Notes: a model not told the origin generated them from the sequence alone. Positions 22,208 through 34,345 are shown, counted from the first letter of the stretch. The stretch is DNA of 64,000 nucleotides from Helicostylum pulchrum (GCA_025677825.1 JAIXMO010000087.1:1-64000), one strand, 5' to 3'. A program made the numbers and translations.

Positions 22208-23997
22208 ATGTATAGACCAGAAGATCAACAGCAGTACTATCCTCCTCCGCCTAACGGACAATACAATACACAAATTTCTCCAGAGCAAGAACATGGATCA
22301 CACAGTGTACCACCACCTCCCTTTACCGATCAACCTTTAAAATCTTATACGGAAGGACCAGAACATATTAAACCAGCCTCTGGTTGGAACGACGTTTGGG
22401 CTACTGTACTTTGGTTATGTAATGTAGGTGCATTTATTGGATTATCCGTTGTGGGATTAAAAACCTATCACGGAAATCAGGATTCGTATAACAGTGTACC
22501 ATCTCAAAACCAATATCCCGGATTGACTTTTGATACAACTACCTTTAAAATATTTGGGTTCTCTGCAATTGTTGGATTTGGATTAAGCTTTATGTATTTA
22601 ATACTTGCTCAAATGTAAGTAAATGTAGCTTATTTTATAAACACATAGTAATGACTTGTATAGGTTTCCGAAACCTTTGATCATTGTGACATTTATTGGA
22701 TCAATCATAGTTTACTTTGGTGTCACAATTTATTATTTCGTTATGCATTATTATTCAGCTGCTATTGTCTTTTTAATATTTTCTTGTCTCTATGTCGCTT
22801 GTTTCTTTTGGTGGAGGAGTAGAATTCCGTTTGCAACAAGTAACCCTCCCCCCCCCCATCTCCCCTTTTTATATGCGTGTAATTAATCATCTTTTTACAA
22901 TAGTTATGCTGGAAACCATTGTGGGTATTACAAGAAAATATCCTAGTACTATTGTTATTGGTGTTATATCATTAATTATACAAACCGTATTTAGTTTTTG
23001 GTTTATGTTGACAGTGATTGGTGTATATCAGGCATGGTACAGTTCCGCTGATAACAACTCTAAACTTAATTGTGCCATGGTGTTTCTGGTATTTTCATTT
23101 TACTGGACTTCACAAGTTATTACGTATGTAACACATGTGACATTGGCTGGTATCTTTGCCACGGTTTATTTCTTAAACGACGGTATTCAACATCCAATTT
23201 GGGGTAGTGCGAAACGCGCTCTAACAACTAGTTTTGGGTCCATTTGCTTTGGATCACTTTTAATCGCCCTTGTTAATATGATACGGTACTTTTTGCAGAT
23301 TGCTAGAGCTAATGCGGATAATGCTGCTTTAGCGTTTTTAATTTGTATTATACAATGTATAGTTAATTGTGCCGCTGGTTTGTTTGTAAATAACTACTTT
23401 TTTTTTTAAAAAACAAGTATTGTGTATTTATTTATTTATTATAGGAATGGTTTACTTATTATGCGTTTAGTGGTGTAGCTATTTATGGAAAACCATTTAT
23501 TCCTACTGCTAGAAAGACTTGGACAATGGTCAAAGATCGCGGTATAGAAGCAATGATTAATGACAACTTGATTGGAAACGTGTTATTTATGGGTAAATTA
23601 ATAAAGTACATGTGATTTAATATATGTATATGTAACTAACTTTTATATATGATGATAGGCGGATTATTAGTAGGTGTTCTTTGTGGCCTTTTAGGATTCA
23701 TTTATTTGCAATTATCAAAACCGGCATATAATCGAGATGGTGGCATGACACCTGTCGTCGTTATGATGTGTTTCTTGATTGGCTCATCCATGTTTTCTAC
23801 CATTTCAACCGTTATTTCGAGTGGTGTTGCTACTACTTTTGTTTGTCTTGCTGAAGATCCTGAAGCACTACGAAGATCTAAACCTGAATTATTTGAAAAG
23901 GTAAAATCGAAAGCCTTAATGATAAAAATCTAATACTTTTTTTTTATTATTATTACAGATTCGTGAGACTTGGCCTCGTATTGCTCAAGGCGTTTAA
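22208..23997 (+). CDS. PNS1: PNS1/CTL (SLC44) choline-transporter-like membrane protein
   Basis: Exons 22208-22614, 22664-22839, 22904-23385, 23445-23592, 23659-23900, 23959-23997 give about 497 residues. A Pro/Gln/Tyr-rich cytosolic N-terminus (~70 residues) is followed by about ten hydrophobic segments. The family-like C-terminal blocks are present: LNDGIQHPIWGSAKRALTTS, FGSICFGSLL and EWFTYYAFSGVAIYGKPF. The protein belongs to the CTL/SLC44 family at the plasma membrane. Animal members move choline; yeast Pns1 is not essential for choline uptake, so the substrate is uncertain. I chose the ATG at 22208 (MYRPEDQQ) over the upstream in-frame ATG at 22109, because the upstream extension is a Phe-rich run from poly-T leader sequence. 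Confidence 0.9.
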
Positions 23998-24028
23998 AAT
24001 AATATATTTTCTAATTTTTTAATAAGAT

Positions 24029-25564
24029 CTATTGTTCCGTTTTAAGCTTTTTCTCTGCAGAAGTTGCTTCTTCTTCTTCTCTTTCTCTCTTTGTTGATGC
24101 TGTCTTTTCGTTTGCTTCATTATATGCTTCTAAACGTGCTTTTTGTTCTGCTAAAGTCTTTTCGTAATATTCAGTTAAACCAAAAATATCACTAATTTAT
24201 ATATAACAATTAATAAAAGCTCGTGTTTTTTTAAAAAAAGTATACTTACTATAATTGTGGTAAGTTTTTAGATCTTTGAGCACTTGCATATAAATTTGAT
24301 CGGGTATGGTTTGAATCTTCTGTATTCATACAAAGTACACAATATTTTGTATTTTGAAAAAGATTATCTACATCAATACACTGGTTTTTTTTTTGTAAGT
24401 GTACATGATAAAATAAATAAGATGAAAAAGTGTTTTACCTTTGTAAGATATGCTTTGATATATTGATCGAAAGGTAATAAACCTTCTTTTCTAAAAGCAG
24501 AAGGATTTAATTGTGCACCTCTTGCAATCATAACAGAATCAGCATCTAAAAAAAAAATCAGTAGTGATTTTTGACAGGTTTAGAAAAAAATATACTTTAC
24601 GAGTAATTTCCTTTGCCTTTTCAATATCACTATACTGATAAACATCGCCATTGACAATAACAGGAATATCAGAGATAGATTTAACAACATCTACAATCTC
24701 TGCAAGTCTTTCCCATACAGCCTTTTCCGAAGATCTTTGATTTCTTGTACTATTTTTCCTTTTTTAGCATGAATCATCTCACAAATCCTCATCATTTCTA
24801 CTTACCGACAGTGTACTGTAAGTGCTTTAACACCAGTGGCAACAATCATTTTAACGAGTTCAATTGTCTCTTCTTGTGTATCCAACAATCTAATCTTACA
24901 AGAAACAGGTACACCTGAATGATCCACCAAATTGGTCAAGATCTTTTTTAAGTTATCAGGGTTTGTTAAAAGAGCTGCACCCATACCACCGTGTACAGAG
25001 AATTTCTTGGGACATCCACAATTTAAATCAATACCGGCTACGTCTTGTTTTACTGTTAAGGCGGCCTCTAAAGCTAAATCAGCATCGGCTGTACCCAATT
25101 GAAGGATCACTTTTCCTTTCTCGGCGTCGCAAGTACTGAATGTCAATGCTTTTGCTTTTCCTTTTCTGTAATCGATCGTACCCGTGGCAGCTAAATATCG
25201 CCCCCCTTTTTAACATACGAAAATATAAAAAATCAACTGTTTTTCACTTACGGTTGTATTGTCGTACGGAGCCAATAATTCTTTTATCAATTAACTCTTC
25301 GGTCCAAACCAAGTCTATATAGTAAGGTTAGTCGAAATGGCTTATTTTACTTCTATTTTTTTCGTTTACCTGCTCCGTAATCGAGTGCGAGCAATCGTGT
25401 TGGTAACGTACCAATACGTACCTAGATTTAAAAAGCATTTTGAGTATTTTTTTACTGCAAAAAAAAAATCAAAAATAGTCGTCTTTTTTCTAGTCTGTTT
25501 TTTTTACCATGGGAGCAAGAACTGCTTTGTTAGCATAATCGATATCGGGATGAGTACTTGTCAT
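24029..25564 (-). CDS. DUS2: tRNA-dihydrouridine synthase 2
   Basis: Exons 25564-25508, 25421-25370, 25314-25252, 25190-24806, 24749-24601, 24545-24439, 24319-24246, 24191-24029 encode about 349 residues. Dus2 is an FMN enzyme that reduces uridine 20 in the D-loop of cytoplasmic tRNAs. Motifs in order: NKAVLAPMVRIGTLPTRLLA, LVWTEELIDKRI, LQLGTADADLALEAA, the active-site segment LNCGCPKKFSVHGGMGAALL with the catalytic Cys, TVHCRTR, and PVIVNGDVY then MIARGAQLNP for phosphate binding. The C-terminus is a charged Lys/Glu tail (KREREEEEA). It converges on the PNS1-like gene, with 31 bp between the two stop codons, so 3' UTRs probably overlap. The exon 24319-24246 uses a GT slightly downstream of an alternative one that would create a stop. 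Confidence 0.93.
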
Positions 25565-25719
25565 ATTAAAAAAGCAATTGAATACAGAGAAGAAAAAAAG
25601 TTTCAAGAAAAAACCCTCAAAAAAAAAATATATAGCTTATTTGTGACTGTATTCTTATAGTAGCAGGATTTAGATAAAGGGTTTTTTTTTACCATTCCTT
25701 CTTGCGATAAGTGTGAATA

Positions 25720-26042
25720 CTGCGTACACAAATGTATGATATATCTTCACTCTTGTTCAGAGCTTCAGAAAAATGTAATTCATAAATAGATAACCAGCGT
25801 ACATCACCTTCATTGTATATGCTGTAACCAAAGTGATTAAATTAAAGAGTCTTCTATCCTTACATATATTATGCAAACAGCATTTGATCGAAAATGTTTC
25901 TTCTTTCTCGTTGGATTTATGAGTTACCTCGTCTTGCTTCTTCTTCAAACATAGTCTTACACGGGTATCTAATCAACGAGACGGGCACATCTTTTTTTTT
26001 TCATCACTTTTAAAATTCTCCAAGGCACGTTTTTTATCCATT
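25720..26042 (-). pseudogene. Unidentified relic coding block
   Basis: On the minus strand a possible start (MDKKRALENFKSDEKKKDV at 26042) is followed in shifting frames by RYPCKTMFEEEARR and CLHNICKDRRLFNLITLV, then a stop after IFLKL. The composition looks like real protein, but frames break at least twice. I cannot assign a family. The helical 'HNI..LFNLIT..' block recalls N-terminal parts of repetitive mucoralean element proteins; that is only an impression. Confidence 0.3.
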
Positions 26043-26055
26043 TTTATCTTTCTCT

Positions 26056-26760
26056 CTTTGAATTAGAAAGTAGAATACTGGAAGAATACGGTGCAGAAGC
26101 GATAGGAAGTGAATCCTGTGAAGTAAAAGAGGACGTTGTCAAAGTAGGTGTAACTGATTGGTCAATATCGACCACTGAGAAAAAAAGTAAGGAACATACT
26201 CTCTATCCAAGTATAATGTTTTACACTTACTCTTTAAAATCTTCTTTATTTTAGATGAACTACCAGTTAAGTAGATCATCTTTATTTTTTCGCTACATTA
26301 TTTATGATACGTTTTGATGAGAAAATGACTGATGAAAAAAGCGTCTCCGGTAAAAAAAAGTTTAATCTAAACAAGCCTTTCATCGCGAAGCTAGGAAAAG
26401 GTTTATCTACCACAACGAGTATTTTCGCTATTAAATTTATTTTACAACCAAGGCAAGAAGAAGCCGTTTATGTATTGAACGTCGCAAATAGGTTACAATA
26501 TATCCAACTAACAGTAAATTCTTTTAAAGATTTTTGAATGCAAATTATGTTTTGGAGATGCTTATCAGGAATATTGAATGCAACTTGAATTGTTTTAGCT
26601 TTGAGTGTTTTGGTATCTTGTAACATCTGATTTTTGGTCCAGGCTTTTAACTAAATCCCAGAATTGCTCATCAATTAGTACGAATAGAGTGCATTTTATC
26701 CGTGATAAGATAAAAACCCTTTTAAATTCTCGTAATATTCGGGGTGACATTAATAGTTCC
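26056..26760 (+). pseudogene. Unidentified relic coding blocks
   Basis: Three short plausible blocks on the plus strand: ILEEYGAEAIGSES..DVVKVGVTDWSISTTEKK (26056-26190), which a GT-AG intron would extend to KNELPVK-stop; an ORF at 26304-26537 (KPFIAKLGKGLSTTTS..); and downstream fragments near 26560-26690 broken by stops. They may be one decayed gene oriented away from the relic on the other strand. No family recognised. Confidence 0.3.
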
Positions 26761-27005
26761 AATTCCAGACCTTTTTTTTTTTAATTACGCCCCTCAATTT
26801 TATTCACTAAACCCTCAAATTGGCAGCGGTAATTAAGCAGTTTAATTTTTTCTCGAACATTTAAGGTGCTTATTTATTGTAGGGATAGTAGGCCGTAAAT
26901 ATTTGATATAGCAAGTAGTTTTTATTTTCGTCTTGTATTGCTGGGATACATTTTTTTCTCGCTTATGTACACACGAGAACTTTAAGCGGCGATACTTGTA
27001 GTAAG

Positions 27006-27014
27006 GATATAAAT
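27006..27014 (+). promoter_or_regulatory. TATA-like box of the sulfotransferase-like gene
   Basis: GATATAAATT lies about 60 bp upstream of the ATG at 27075, a usual distance. A second TATATATA run directly before the ATG is probably leader. Confidence 0.5.
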
Positions 27015-27074
27015 TACAAGAAATACAAATTTTCTAATTTCTTCTTTTCTTACACAAACTTTTATATATATAAA

Positions 27075-27782
27075 ATGGCACCTTTAGAAATTATTGGAGC
27101 AGGTTGGGGAAGAACCGGTACAGATAGTCTTCGTACTGCTTTAAATGTTTTGGGGTAAAAAAAAAGTAACATATTTTATTCAATCAGTGTATTTAATAAA
27201 TTATTTATTAGATATAATACTCATCATATGAAATGTTTCTTTATGGATCCTACACTTGATACTGATGATTTCCTTCATGCTTATCATCACCGCAAAGAAG
27301 CTGATTGGGATAAGCTCTACCAAAACTACAGTGCCGGTGTTGACTGGCCCACAAGTACTTTTTATAAAGAACTTATTGCAAAGTATCCTGATGCTAAAGT
27401 CATTTTGACTGAACGTAGTGCAGATAGCTGGTACCAATCTGTCAAGAACACTATTCATATTGCTGCTACTAAACCTAGTCCTGATGACCCAAAGATGCAA
27501 AAGTTTAAACGTATGGTTCACGAAGTTTGCGTTGACGGTACTATTATGGATCCCGTAACTTTTGCTGATGAAGAAGCTATCAAGGCTTCATTCATTAAAC
27601 ACAATGAAGAGGTTAAGCAGTTTGTACCTGCTGATAAACTTTTAATTTTGGGTCTTGGTGAAGGTTGGGAAAGATTATGTGAATTTCTTGGAAAGGAAAT
27701 TCCTGATGTTGCTTATCCTTGTACAAATACAACTGAGGAATTCAGAAGACAAGAAATGCCAAAGAACATGAAAGATGCCTAA
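27075..27782 (+). CDS. P-loop sulfotransferase-like protein
   Basis: Exons 27075-27154 and 27212-27782 join in phase to 216 residues. The N-terminal GAGWGRTGTDSLRTAL is the phosphosulfate-binding loop of the sulfotransferase-like P-loop family. After it come YPDAKVILTERSADSWYQSV, the typical strand/helix with the conserved Arg and Ser, and a C-terminal CEFLGKEIPDVAYPCTNTTE block. Members are common in fungi and usually uncharacterised. They would transfer sulfate from PAPS or use a related nucleotide, but the substrate is unknown. Codon use looks more biased to frequent codons (GCT, GGT, AAG) than in neighbouring genes, which may mean high expression. No signal peptide. Confidence 0.88.
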
Positions 27783-28621
27783 ATACTTTTACGGTTTAAT
27801 TCATAATACCTTATTTTTCTTTTTACCCGTATTTTATTTATAATTAAATTAGTCTATTTATTTCAACAGTGATTAAGTTGTTGCTTTTATTTCCTTAGAA
27901 TGCTTTAGAAACCTGGCGCGGATATACTCCCCGGTATACAGTTATTCTAGAATTTATAATATTCTTATTACGGTATACACGCGTACACAAATAAAAAAAA
28001 GTCTTCAATTGATAGTAACGAAGCACAAAAAGAAAAAATAATTGGTTAACTAGTAATAATAAGAAACACAAGCATTATAAACCTTAATTTTCCTATACAT
28101 ATAGTCAACCCAGCTTGACTTGATTATCTAAGAAACATTGCATATCTCACAAGATATATTGAGACGCTATATTAAAAGAGAAATAACAGTATAAAAAAAA
28201 CTACTGGTGTTATTATATCTTGACTACATACGGTCAATTATTATGACAGAACTTATTTCCAGTTGATGGTGTGAAATCATTGTGTATTTACCCGTTTTAG
28301 TTTACTGTGTACCATATCAGCGTATGATTTTTATTTTCATTGGGTTAAATGGTACTCTTGTAACACAAAAATATTGATTACTTGTCAAACATTAATATGT
28401 TGTAAACATAAAAAAAAAGGGAAGGAATATCCTTTATATAAACTTTTTCTGTTCTATCTGATTTCGTTCCTTGTATCTCTTCTTCTTCTTCTTTTTCCGG
28501 CAAGTTAGCTTTTGATTTTAATTGAATGTTTAAAAACAATAAATGTTGAACAGATACAATCTCTTGTAAGGTGTGACACCAAATGGAGACGGGGGACTCT
28601 AAACAATATTTATCGGACTAT
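27783..28621. other. Intergenic region
   Basis: 3' flank of the sulfotransferase-like gene and AT-rich sequence. No coding block recognised on either strand. Confidence 0.5.
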
Positions 28622-28838
28622 CTTTAAATGTTACAGATCGCGGGGAACTTTTTGTTCATTTTCATATCTTTTCATGTCGATTTTTTTTACTTTTAAAATA
28701 TTATGGTCAATAGCGCAATGATATTCTTAATGAAAATACCAAGTCTAAAGCGGATTCAATCATACGAAAAAAAAGTGAAGCAAGCGGTCGGCAAAAATGC
28801 CACAGCTTTTTTTTTATAGTTTCTTGTTTGAGACAAGT
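28622..28838 (+). repeat. Direct repeat copy A around a helicase relic
   Basis: Shares GTCAATAGCGCAATGAT, GCAAGCGGT and a TCTTGT..GA-ACAAGT end with copy B at 30703-30888, on the same strand and in the same order, with many point differences. Confidence 0.65.
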
Positions 28839-29299
28839 TAAAACGATATTTTTGATGTTGTAACAACAAATTGTAGACATCCGAGTAGAAACGATTAAAT
28901 ATATCGCATGAGCAAATAAGCCCCATATTTTATCATGAACAATGAAAGTGACTATTCTACTTGAATAATCACTTTATGCGTGTTTCTCTTTTATACTTTT
29001 TTATTAGCTATGTATATCAGTAAGTTTTATATATATATGAATATATGTTCATCTTTTAAACGAGCTTATATCTTATATTATTTTATTACTTTGCTTTTCG
29101 TCTTCTTTATACTCTTACAAACGGATAAGATTCAAAGCAGCTGCCTTATATAAGAGCACTTCTTGCTCAAATGCACTACACCCGAAGATTTCAACGTCTT
29201 TTTAAATAAGTATAGTAAGTGATATATTATTTAATTAAAACTCTTTGGCATACTAAAGGATAAATTAGAAAAAAAGGTGCAGCACGATAACCAACGTAG

Positions 29300-30690
29300 T
29301 AGCCGAGGTACGGTCTACATCAGTATCATATTTCCAGGCGCAGATAAACACCGACAACGAAGAAAAGATTTACATCTCCTCGGTGAAAATGATGCCAATA
29401 TCTTTACATACACCCATGTCAATAAATATCTGGCTAGGCACAAATGAACCCATACTTTGACTATCATTGAATACTTTACGGTATACCATGTGGCAGCATA
29501 ACAAGATGCTGATGACGAATTTGACAATGATCAATAAAACGTATACCAAGGTACACTTAGTAGAAATACCAGAGATCAGCAGGAACCCGATTCGCTGTAA
29601 CCATCAATTGGGCCTTTGATGAACGTAGATTGTGTTGACACACCTGAAGGTCTCCTTAGACCTAATACATGTACCGATACATTTGGCATTCATTACAGAG
29701 CCCGTCGTCGCCATAGATTACCTTTCCGGAGAACCCATCTCTGCGATCAAACTGCTGGTGAACCATTCTTCTAACATATGGTAATGCTCTACTATCCAGT
29801 CGTAAATATTGAAATTCCTGATTCTTACAACACCTGGCGTGAATTTTTCTTTGCCATTTGTGACGAACCGAAGTACAGACTTAGTCGTAATAAAGTCGAT
29901 ATCATTAAAAGAATTGATGAGGCTCTACAGACGTAATAAATTCTTACCACGCCCATTACCGAATTATCTCTTCAAGAGCGTATGGAAAGCGCAGCTATTG
30001 AATTATCGGACATGCTCCAATCTATTTCTATTGAGCGAGAAGCCTTTTACAATCACGCAGTAAATCAACCGTCGGCAGGAATATTTGTTGTCTACGGTTC
30101 TGCAGGTACTGGTAAAAGTTATTTACTTCGTCTACATAATGCGTTCTTACCAGAAGGAGTGATCCCAATTACTCTTGCCCCAACTGGCATTGCTGCCTAC
30201 ACGATAAACTGCGAAACTATCCACAGATTTCGGTATTGATACGGGGTCTAATACTGTTTACCTTGTTCGTCTTGAGAACTATATAAAAATTCACGAACGT
30301 ATGCTTTTTTTAATCGATTAATGTTCTATTATTAGTAACCGAATGATCACAATACTGAACAACTATTTTCAACGTGTCTTGCAGAATGGACAAGCATTTG
30401 GCTCAATTGCTACCCATCAACATGACAGAGGGTTACTTTTTCCGCAATCTCGAAATCGAAGACGCTATGGTTACACAATGAATTGAACAGCATCGTCAAA
30501 CGCCCAAAAGCTGCAAACGTGTTTGATACCTCTGTGGCCGCTTATATTCATGAAAGACACTGTTTGACTGCACCGTTACCCTGTAATGCTCTGAAGCTCT
30601 ATACAAAAAACGCAGAAACGGATACCGTCAACCGTGCCCGATTACACGCGATGGAAGGTCAAACTCGTACATTCGTAAGGTGCGTCCGGA
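29300..30690 (+). pseudogene. PIF1/Helitron-type helicase relic
   Basis: Fragments in changing plus-strand frames. Near 29650-29930: GLLRPNTCTDTFGIHYRARR and DSYNTWREFFFAICDEPKYR. At 29982-30239: GIFVVYGSAGTGKSYLLRLH with a Walker A loop (codons at 30096-30119), then LAPTGIAAYTI and a break in ETIHRF. At 30330-30410: SNRMITILNNYFQRVLQNGQ (a segment that follows the Walker B region in PIF1 proteins), and then EQHRQTP. PIF1-like helicases form the C-terminal half of Helitron RepHel proteins. The Rep nuclease half was not found. Multiple stops (for example near 29450, 29780, 30320) show decay. It lies between two direct repeats. Confidence 0.6.
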
Positions 30691-30702
30691 TTATAATGAG
30701 GC

Positions 30703-30888
30703 AAAACTTTAAATTTAAGCGGGGAGATTTTTTCTTGTCTATTTTTTTATTTTTAAAATACTATAGTCAATAGCGCAATGATGTTCTTAATAAAAAATAC
30801 CAATTTTAAAGAGGATTTAATCGTCCAAAAAAGTTAAGCAAGCGGTTGGAAAAAATGTCACATAGTTTTCTCTTGTATGAAACAAGTG
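30703..30888 (+). repeat. Direct repeat copy B around a helicase relic
   Basis: Partner of 28622-28838; same orientation and block order. The repeats may be remnants of terminal sequences of one element or of two tandem elements. Confidence 0.65.
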
Positions 30889-31028
30889 TAGAATAATCAA
30901 AATGATTAATAGATCACAAAAGTGACCTCCCATTTATCAGCCCAAAATGTATTTATTTGTCATCTTCTTGCTTCACTCTAATCCGAACGGACCTTATATC
31001 GTTTTTGTTTTTGTTTTACATACTTTTT

Positions 31029-31042
31029 AAAAGATATCTTTT
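31029..31042 (+). repeat. LINE target-site duplication, left copy
   Basis: AAAAGATATCTTTT, identical to 31627-31640 on the far side of the LINE fragment. Confidence 0.75.
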
Positions 31043-31626
31043 CCCCCATGTTATTACAAGCTCGAGTGTTATGGTACCGAACCCTCTCAAAGAAATTGCC
31101 CATTACTAAATTTCTTCATAAAATCAAAACTGTCTCCTCTCCTCAATGTCACTTATGTAAAGGTGCTGAAGACAACCTTTCTCACTTCATGATAAATTGT
31201 CCAATAAAACAAGAAATATGGTCGATAATTATACCCAAGTACTTTCCGGATTTGATCATCACTATTCCCGACATATTAATCACGCTTCTCTCTCTTGAAT
31301 CACCTGTCTCAATCCGAAAACGTTAACGTCCCAAATATTTCACCATACTGTCTACTACTCATTGGACAATATGGATGTACTACTGGGAACATATTATCAA
31401 TCAAACATCTTTTATTCTGGACACCATCGTGAACAAAATAACTTCGCATATTTCAATTCTATTAGACAAGCCAACCAATTTCTAAAAAAAATAACTACCC
31501 ATCTCCCTCATAGATAGAAATTTTCCTTTTTATTATTCCAATTTTTTTTTCTCCCTACTTAAAGTTCCACCTCTCCGAGATGTGTGACCTCAAGATAATA
31601 AAAATCTTATTTTACAAAAAAAAAAA
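31043..31626 (+). mobile_element. 5'-truncated LINE (non-LTR retrotransposon) insertion with poly(A) tail
   Basis: The insert holds the very C-terminal part of a LINE ORF2. VLWYRTLSKKLPITKFLH is followed by the zf-RVT zinc knuckle CHLCKGAEDNLSHFMINC and KQEIW (31048-31326). After a frame change near 31320 the reading continues (FHHTVYYSLDNMDVLLG.. to about 31518). It ends in a 3' UTR and an A-run of about 15 from 31616. Perfect 14 bp duplications, AAAAGATATCTTTT, flank it at 31029-31042 and 31627-31640. Those are the signatures of target-primed reverse transcription with 5' truncation. It cannot be autonomous; reverse transcriptase and endonuclease are absent. Confidence 0.85.
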
Positions 31627-31640
31627 AAAAGATATCTTTT
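31627..31640 (+). repeat. LINE target-site duplication, right copy
   Basis: AAAAGATATCTTTT, identical to 31029-31042; its first As merge with the poly(A) tail. Confidence 0.75.
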
Positions 31641-32757
31641 TTTACAAACTTCTCGACCGGTTTCTTTAAAATGCACAACAGTATAGTATATATTTTTTTA
31701 TCATAAGTATCGTAAAGTGTAATAGTATATCGTTTTAGGTGACTTCCTAGTAGCTAGAATATCATCCATTGAAACGAAGGTTTTCAGTTCATTATATATA
31801 AAATGTGCAATAAAGTTCAAGATTAATAATTTTCTCCACGTTGTGGAAAGCGAAGACCCTAATATTATACTTTTTTTTGGAAAAAGAAGTTAAACAATCA
31901 ATAAGCGGCGCATCCTTATTGATCACTGGTATTACTTCATACGATAACTTTATTTAAATTACGTAAGGTTAACATGAATGCTTTATAGGAAGTTTTTCGC
32001 TGTCAAATGAAAGATATAACAATATTAGATTTGGAAAATGTTCCATTACCCCTACTGTCATAAGAAACGTTGAAATTGGCAACTCTGTCTGTAAAGGCTC
32101 CGGAAGGAACCACGAGAAGGCGGAACTATACAAGTACCTTTATTTGAACTGGAATGACATCACTCACTACACGTCCTCCACTGAATTTGTAGTTAGTTTG
32201 AACATCTTTTTAAGTGATACTATGTTATTTTCCTTTTTTACTTTTTTTTGGTTTTTGTTTACTGACATGATGTAGGAAGACCGGGAACAGATCCGGTGTC
32301 TTTTCCGCATTTGACAAACGTCGAATCTAGCGATTATGTTTAAGATGTTCTTTCTCTCCCCTTCCCCCCTTATGCTAGTTCTTTTTTCTTTCTCTGAGTC
32401 TTTTTTTTTTTGCCCAAAAAAAAAACAAAAATTTAATTCTTTTTTTGATGCTGGAAAAAATCTAAAACTTAAAAAAAACCAGCAAACAATTTTTTTGTCG
32501 CTTTTTACATAACGGTATTTCGGAAAGTCTTAAAAAAATATGTGTAATTAGTATTTTACTGGATAGATTGAACGTTTCTATCAATTTATGTCATATAAAC
32601 ATCTCTATAAAGCAAACGGTCTCCTTTTACTTGTTCAGACATTTTTTTGGAGTGTGTCGTCGTTGGTATTACACTTTTATTAAAAAATTATGCGTCACTT
32701 TTGGAGAAAAAAAATAGTCCGAAAAAAAGAAAAAATAAAACTTAAAAAGGGGAGCAT
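31641..32757. other. AT-rich intergenic region
   Basis: Long T and A runs and no convincing coding block. It probably holds decayed element sequence between the LINE and the Tc1/mariner relic. Confidence 0.45.
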
Positions 32758-33171
32758 TTAACCACTAATCATTTTGGCAAGTTCAAACTTGACTGATTCT
32801 GGTGTGTATGCTTTATTCGACCTGTATCCTTTACCCACCAGTATCTTTTTTTTGGTTTGGGCCTTAACTAGAACCCAGAATTTCTCAATTGGATTTAACT
32901 TGGCCGAATATAGAGGAAGATAGACAAACTTGTACCCCTTATTTCTGCTTTCGATCGTCTTCTTTATTTGAATGGGCGCATTGTCCATAATAAAATAAAA
33001 TCCTTTCATATTCTCGTACTTATCCCTAATATCCATCTTCGTTTTCACCATATGTTTCCCTAACCATCTTAATTTAAATAGACTATTTTTGACACCTTGT
33101 AATCTACAAATTGTTTTATAAGAATCTACGAATTTAACTTTCTCAAATTGGCATGGAACGACTGTTTGTTT
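32758..33171 (-). pseudogene. Tc1/mariner-type DDE transposase, C-terminal relic
   Basis: An open minus-strand block without its own N-terminus. YFIMDNAPIQIKKTIESR and YKFVYLPLYSAKLNPIEKFW are the second-Asp and final-Glu segments of a DDE_3 (Tc1/mariner) transposase, with 32 residues between Asp and Glu. The block reads open upstream to a stop near 33171 (includes QFEKVKFVDSYKTICRLQG). The first Asp region is missing. Not clearly the same subfamily as the transposon at 57.9-60.8 kb. Confidence 0.75.
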
Positions 33172-34345
33172 TAACTACGTCTTGGTAAAAGAACAAAAAA
33201 GATAATATATAGAGCACATTAGGTAGATAGTATTGAATCGTCCCCAGAAATAACTATTGATGAATTAACGCCCTTTTTTATTAAATACATAACTTAATAA
33301 ATAAATAGTGTGATAAAAGGCTCGAGATAGTTGGCATCGAATACGTTTTATTTGAATATGGATAATAAAAATTTTGGCTATCCCTCTGACCAAATAGATA
33401 ATAAATATATCTGTAAGAACAAACATCATGATCTTATTTGTTTTAGATGCTCGAATTTTTTTTTTTCCAATTTGTAGCAGATAATCGGAAGTTTGTCCGC
33501 GTAACTGGAATGCGCAGGAAAAAGCAGTACTCGTAGACTTGCCTTTTTTTATAAGAATGGGCCCCCTAACATTGCTGTAAGCTCTAAGAGAAATCTTTAT
33601 ACAATTATACACAACATTCATTATTATGATTAAGTTCCCTTCTCCAAAGATTATAACTTTTATTTTTTTTATAAAACTGGGGGGGGGGGGGATTAAGAAG
33701 CTTGTTTTTTTTACATATACTTTTTTACAAGGAAGCACACTTGATTGTGCAATTTTTTTTTACTAGCAGTTATCTTTTCTACAATATAAAAGAACGTATA
33801 CAAATATCTTTTTTTTTTTTAATAATTTGGTTGCGGACTATGTACTATCTCTACAAAATTATATACCACCAAGAATTAGAAGGAAATTATTTTAGCGAAA
33901 TAGCTATTTAGCTTTAACAGCGCCAAAAAAAAAAGAGGGATCTGGTGAGACTTGACGGAAGAACTGTGCATTTTCGAATCTAGATATCTATACCTTAAAG
34001 CAACTGATTGAACTAAATCTATCAATAAAAGACTATCGATCGAATAAAAGAGGGATATATATCGGGAGAAAAAAAAGCTACAAACAGAATTACTAATTGG
34101 ACCCAAACTAAAAAAAACAATCTCGTTAAAAATCGTATTCAGAAACAAGTGGTTTAGTATTAGCTCGAAATATGTCTTTTGCATAGAAGGAATAGTCTAA
34201 TTTATTACGTGACGTGTAATCTACGAAAATCGCAAAAATGAAACAAACAAACAAACAAAACGAGTAATGTAATCTATTTTATTTATGAAAAGGCTACTTA
34301 AAAACAAAGCACGGGAATATTGAGTGGGAGTGAGCGAGGAAAAAT
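33172..34345. other. Intergenic region with one weak ORF
   Basis: A 157-codon minus ORF (33738-33265) is open, but its start is in a homopolymer region and no domain is recognisable. A 12 bp poly(G) run sits at 33679-33690. Possibly relic sequence; not called as a gene. Confidence 0.4.

Noticed and set aside
28622..30888. LTR retrotransposon with these direct repeats as LTRs
   Set aside because: The interior is a helicase relic with no gag, protease, reverse transcriptase or integrase fragments, and no primer-binding site was seen.
33265..33738. 157-codon minus ORF as a gene
   Set aside because: No domain, biased composition and a start within homopolymer sequence next to transposon relics; kept only as a note.
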